Origin: Mycolicibacterium parafortuitum
Lineage (GTDB): Bacteria; Actinomycetota; Actinomycetes; Mycobacteriales; Mycobacteriaceae
Assembly: GCF_010725485.1 (NCBI RefSeq)
Contig: NZ_AP022598.1
Coordinates: forward strand, 5,394,001-5,458,000
Reading direction: 5' to 3'
Length of the DNA: 64,000 nt
This document shows positions 61,588 through 64,000 of the stretch, piece after piece. Each line of letters starts with the position of its first letter. Positions within the stretch are counted from its first letter, which is position 1. A program made the translations under genes and the position numbers. The notes under the pieces are model-generated. The model ran no database searches. It saw nothing but the letters and a program-made list of their open reading frames with translations, and was not told the DNA's origin.

Positions 61588-62793
61588 ATGGAGACTCCGG
61601 TTCAGGATGTCGCGGAGGACGAGCCGATCGATCTGCGCGACCCCTATCCGATGTTCGCCCGCCGGCGCGGCGAGGGCGGCGTTTTCCGGGGTTCGGTGAT
61701 GGACTGGTCGAAGACCCCTGACTCACTCAAACCCGAGAACCTCTATGCCGCAGTGTCGTTCGACGCGGTCAACCGGATCTTCCGGGACGGTAAGACGTTC
61801 AACTCGAAGATCTACGACTCCACCATCGGGCTGTTCATCGGGCCGACAATCCTCGCGATGGAGGGCAAACCGCACTGGGAGCACCGCAACCTCGTCTCCG
61901 CGGCGTTCAAGTCGCGGTCGCTGGCGCGCTGGGAACCTGAGATCGTGCGCCCGGTCGTCAACGGCCTGATCGACGAGTTCCTCGACAAGGGTGAAGCGGA
62001 CCTGGTGCGCGACTTCACCTTCGAGTTCCCCACCCGAGTCATCTCCCGGCTGCTCGGGCTGCCGGAGGAGGATCTGCCGTGGTTCCGCCAGCGCGCGGTC
62101 GAGCTGATCAGCTACACGGTCAAGTACGAGCGCGCGTTCGAGGCGTCGGCGACGTTGAAGGACTATTTCCTGACGCAGATCGACAAGCGCCGCTCCGCAC
62201 CGACCGAGGACATCATCGGCGACCTGGTGTCGGCCGAGATCGACGGCGAGCGACTGTCCGACGAGGCCATCTACTCGTTCCTGCGGCTGCTGTTGCCCGC
62301 AGGCCTGGAGACCACCTACCGGTCGTCGGGCAACCTGCTGTACCTGCTGCTGACCCACCGTGACCAGTTCGACGCCGTCTGCGCCGACCACGAATTGATC
62401 GCGCCTGCAATCGAGGAGGGGCTGCGCTACGAGACGCCGCTGACCACCGTGCAGCGGTTCGCGACCGAGGACACCGAGATCGACGGCGTCGAGATCCCGG
62501 CCGGTTCGGTGATCGACGTGTGCATCGGTTCCGCCAACCGGGACGGCACGCGTTGGGAGCGCTCGGAGGAGTTCGACATCTTCCGGAAGCGGCTGCCGCA
62601 CATCTCGTTCGCCGCCGGGGAACACACCTGCATGGGGCTGCACCTGGCCCGGATGGAGACGCGGGTGGCAGTGGAGACGCTGCTGAACCGGCTCACCGAC
62701 ATCGAGTTGCTCGCCGACGGCGATCCGCACATCCACGGTCAGCCCTTCCGGTCCCCGACGACGATCCCGGTGCGCTTCGCCCCCGCGAAATAG
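61588..62793 (+). CDS. Cytochrome P450
   Basis: 401 residues. The heme loop is ISFAAGEHTCMGLHLAR with Cys348 as ligand; it has FAAG in place of the usual FGxG. The I-helix motif is LPAGLETTYRSSGN, with Glu at the acid position, a known variant. The K-helix is EEGLRYETPL. It should hydroxylate a hydrophobic substrate and needs ferredoxin partners not seen nearby. There is no ribosome site; a -10 hexamer 6 bases before the ATG suggests a leaderless message. It is the only gene on the plus side of promoter region 3. Confidence 0.92.
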   Translation: METPVQDVAEDEPIDLRDPYPMFARRRGEGGVFRGSVMDWSKTPDSLKPENLYAAVSFDAVNRIFRDGKTFNSKIYDSTIGLFIGPTILAMEGKPHWEHRNLVSAAFKSRSLARWEPEIVRPVVNGLIDEFLDKGEADLVRDFTFEFPTRVISRLLGLPEEDLPWFRQRAVELISYTVKYERAFEASATLKDYFLTQIDKRRSAPTEDIIGDLVSAEIDGERLSDEAIYSFLRLLLPAGLETTYRSSGNLLYLLLTHRDQFDAVCADHELIAPAIEEGLRYETPLTTVQRFATEDTEIDGVEIPAGSVIDVCIGSANRDGTRWERSEEFDIFRKRLPHISFAAGEHTCMGLHLARMETRVAVETLLNRLTDIELLADGDPHIHGQPFRSPTTIPVRFAPAK

Positions 62794-62848
62794 CATTCCG
62801 GGTTGTGCTCGGGCCCCCGATCGCAACCCGGAATGATATTTCGCGGGG
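62781..62848. terminator. Bidirectional hairpin between P450 and aldehyde dehydrogenase
   Basis: Arms 62781-62807 and 62822-62848 form a 27-bp stem with two mismatched positions around a 14-base loop. The left arm includes the P450 stop codon; the right arm ends 3 bases before the convergent aldehyde dehydrogenase stop. The outer stem (GCGAAAT...GCATTCC) resembles the stems of the dispersed repeats at 41.1 and 46.8 kb. Confidence 0.72.
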
Positions 62849-62850
62849 TC

Positions 62851-64000
62851 TCAGCTCTGCCGTCGCTCGCGGCGCGCGATGGTCTTGGTCTCCAGGTACT
62901 GCGCGAACCCCTCGATACCACACTGACGTCCGATACCGCTGCTCTTGTAGCCGCCGAACGGCGCGTCGGCGCCGTAGAACATGCCGCCGTTCACGCCGAA
63001 CGCGCCGGTGCGGATCCGCCGCGCAATCGCCATGCCACGCTCGGCCGAGCGCGACATCACCGCGCCGGCGAGACCGAACGCGCTGTCATTGGCCAGCCGC
63101 ACCGCGTCGTCGTCATCGTCGAACGGCAGCAGTACCAGCACGGGGCCGAACACCTCCTGCTGTGCGATCGCGGCGCTGTTGTCGACACCGGTGATCACGG
63201 TGGGGGCGACGTAGTGCCCGCCGGCCAGATGCTCCGGCAGCCCGGCCACCTCTCCCCCGCCCGCGACGATCTCGGCACCGTCGCTGCGGGCACCGTCGAT
63301 CGCGGTGAGCACCCGCTCCTTCTGCGCGGCACTGATGAGCGGCCCGACCAGCGTGCCCGGCGTCACCGGATCCCCCACCGGCACAAACTGATACGCGGTG
63401 GCGATCTCGGCGACGGCTTGGTCGTAGAGCGACCGGTGGACCAACATCCTGCTGGTCGCCGCGCACGCCTGGCCGGCGTGCACGCACACCCCGACCGCGG
63501 TGGGCACGATGACGGCGGGGTTCGCGTCGTCGAGCACGATCGCAGCCGACTTCCCGCCGAGCTCGAGGAACATCCGCTTCATCGACTCCGCGCCGTGGCG
63601 CATCAACAACTTCCCGACGGCCGTCGACCCGGTGAACGACACCAAGTCCACCCGCGGGTCGGTTCCGAGCAGGCCGGCGACGTCGTTGGACGGCGTCGTC
63701 ACCACGTTCACCACACCGGCGGGGATGTCGGTCTTCTCGGCGATCAGGCGGCCCAACCGGGTCGCGTTCCACGGTGTGTGCGGGTCGGGCTTGAGGACGA
63801 CGGTGTTGCCGGCCGCCAGCGCAGGCCCGAGCTTGTTGAGGATGACCTCGATCGGGAAGTTGGACGGCGTCACCGCCGCGACCACCCCGACGGCCTCCTT
63901 GACCACTGTGCGGACGTTCCGGTCCCCGAACAACCCGCCGCCGTCGAGGACGCGCTCCCACTCGAAGTCGTCGATCAGCCCCGCCGGATAGCGCAGCGAT
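62851..64000 (-). CDS. Aldehyde dehydrogenase (5' end outside window)
   Basis: The frame is open to the right edge, so the N-terminus is missing; 382 residues are visible, starting within SLRYPAGLIDDFEWERVLDG. The cofactor segment is AAVTPSNFPIEVILNKLGPALAAGNTVVLKP, the general base is in LELGGKSAAIV and the catalytic Cys is in VHAGQACAATSR. It probably oxidises an aldehyde or semialdehyde with NAD(P). It converges with the P450 and is separated by the hairpin terminator. Its promoter lies beyond the window, so it may or may not belong to the operator-linked set. Confidence 0.93.
   Translation of the reverse strand, partial: SLRYPAGLIDDFEWERVLDGGGLFGDRNVRTVVKEAVGVVAAVTPSNFPIEVILNKLGPALAAGNTVVLKPDPHTPWNATRLGRLIAEKTDIPAGVVNVVTTPSNDVAGLLGTDPRVDLVSFTGSTAVGKLLMRHGAESMKRMFLELGGKSAAIVLDDANPAVIVPTAVGVCVHAGQACAATSRMLVHRSLYDQAVAEIATAYQFVPVGDPVTPGTLVGPLISAAQKERVLTAIDGARSDGAEIVAGGGEVAGLPEHLAGGHYVAPTVITGVDNSAAIAQQEVFGPVLVLLPFDDDDDAVRLANDSAFGLAGAVMSRSAERGMAIARRIRTGAFGVNGGMFYGADAPFGGYKSSGIGRQCGIEGFAQYLETKTIARRERRQS

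Overview
The window looks like the chromosome of a fast-growing mycobacterium (Mycolicibacterium type). The DNA is very GC-rich, starts are often GTG, and F420-type LLM oxidoreductases, cytochromes P450 and mycobacterial-type regulators are abundant. The gene order nrdF2 / TetR / nrdE-nrdI-nrdH / FMN reductase / TetR / dinB2 / SDR / TetR / cyp136 / ... / ligB / cstA is the order I recall for M. tuberculosis Rv3048c-Rv3063 (memory, not a search). No tRNA, rRNA, CRISPR array, insertion sequence or phage gene was seen. There are 58 protein genes, the first and last cut by the window edges, plus one possible leader peptide.

Layout. 1-6.3 kb: end of a GAF histidine kinase, an ascorbate-type PTS (EIIC plus fused EIIA-EIIB), a GH3 beta-glucosidase and an unknown gene. 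6.4-14.1 kb: class Ib ribonucleotide reductase nrdF2, a lipoprotein, TetR, a geranylgeranyl-reductase-like flavoprotein, an OFA transporter with a 49-residue partner, a VOC protein, and a divergent LysR-like/DUF5997 pair. 14.1-23.2 kb: a catabolic block (Baeyer-Villiger monooxygenase, HSL-type esterase, SDR, AcoR/MimR-type activator, aldehyde dehydrogenase, iron alcohol dehydrogenase, 3-hydroxyacyl-CoA dehydrogenase). It sits between nrdF2 and nrdE and looks like an alcohol-ketone-ester-acid route. 23.3-34.2 kb: nrdE-nrdI-nrdH, FMN reductase/TetR, dinB2, a GAF protein with an ATPase, SDR, TetR and cyp136.

34.2-46.8 kb: a stand-alone LeuA regulatory domain behind a structured leader, TauE/SafE exporter, APH-like kinase, PoxB-like enzyme, SDR, membrane-anchored molybdenum enzyme, ligB, cstA-ybdD and an MHS transporter. 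46.8-64 kb: a second catabolic island with two P450s, two LLM oxidoreductases, an orphan carboxyltransferase, NTF2-like protein, APH-like kinase, alpha/beta hydrolase, atypical BVMO, KshA-like Rieske oxygenase, FadD ligase, two aldehyde dehydrogenases, a DUF2834 protein and an SDR.

The strongest new signal is in the last island. Its three divergent promoter regions (about 49.14, 56.01 and 61.50-61.59 kb) all carry copies of a TTACAGTAA/TACTGTA sequence, arranged as 12-bp direct repeats or palindromes. One is a 27-bp perfect palindrome ending 1 base before a P450 start codon, with a TANNNT -10 hexamer inside it. This suggests one unidentified regulator controls at least 13 genes. Other notable signals are matching tandem NrdR boxes upstream of nrdF2 and nrdH, and two long hairpin repeats whose stems are swapped relative to each other.
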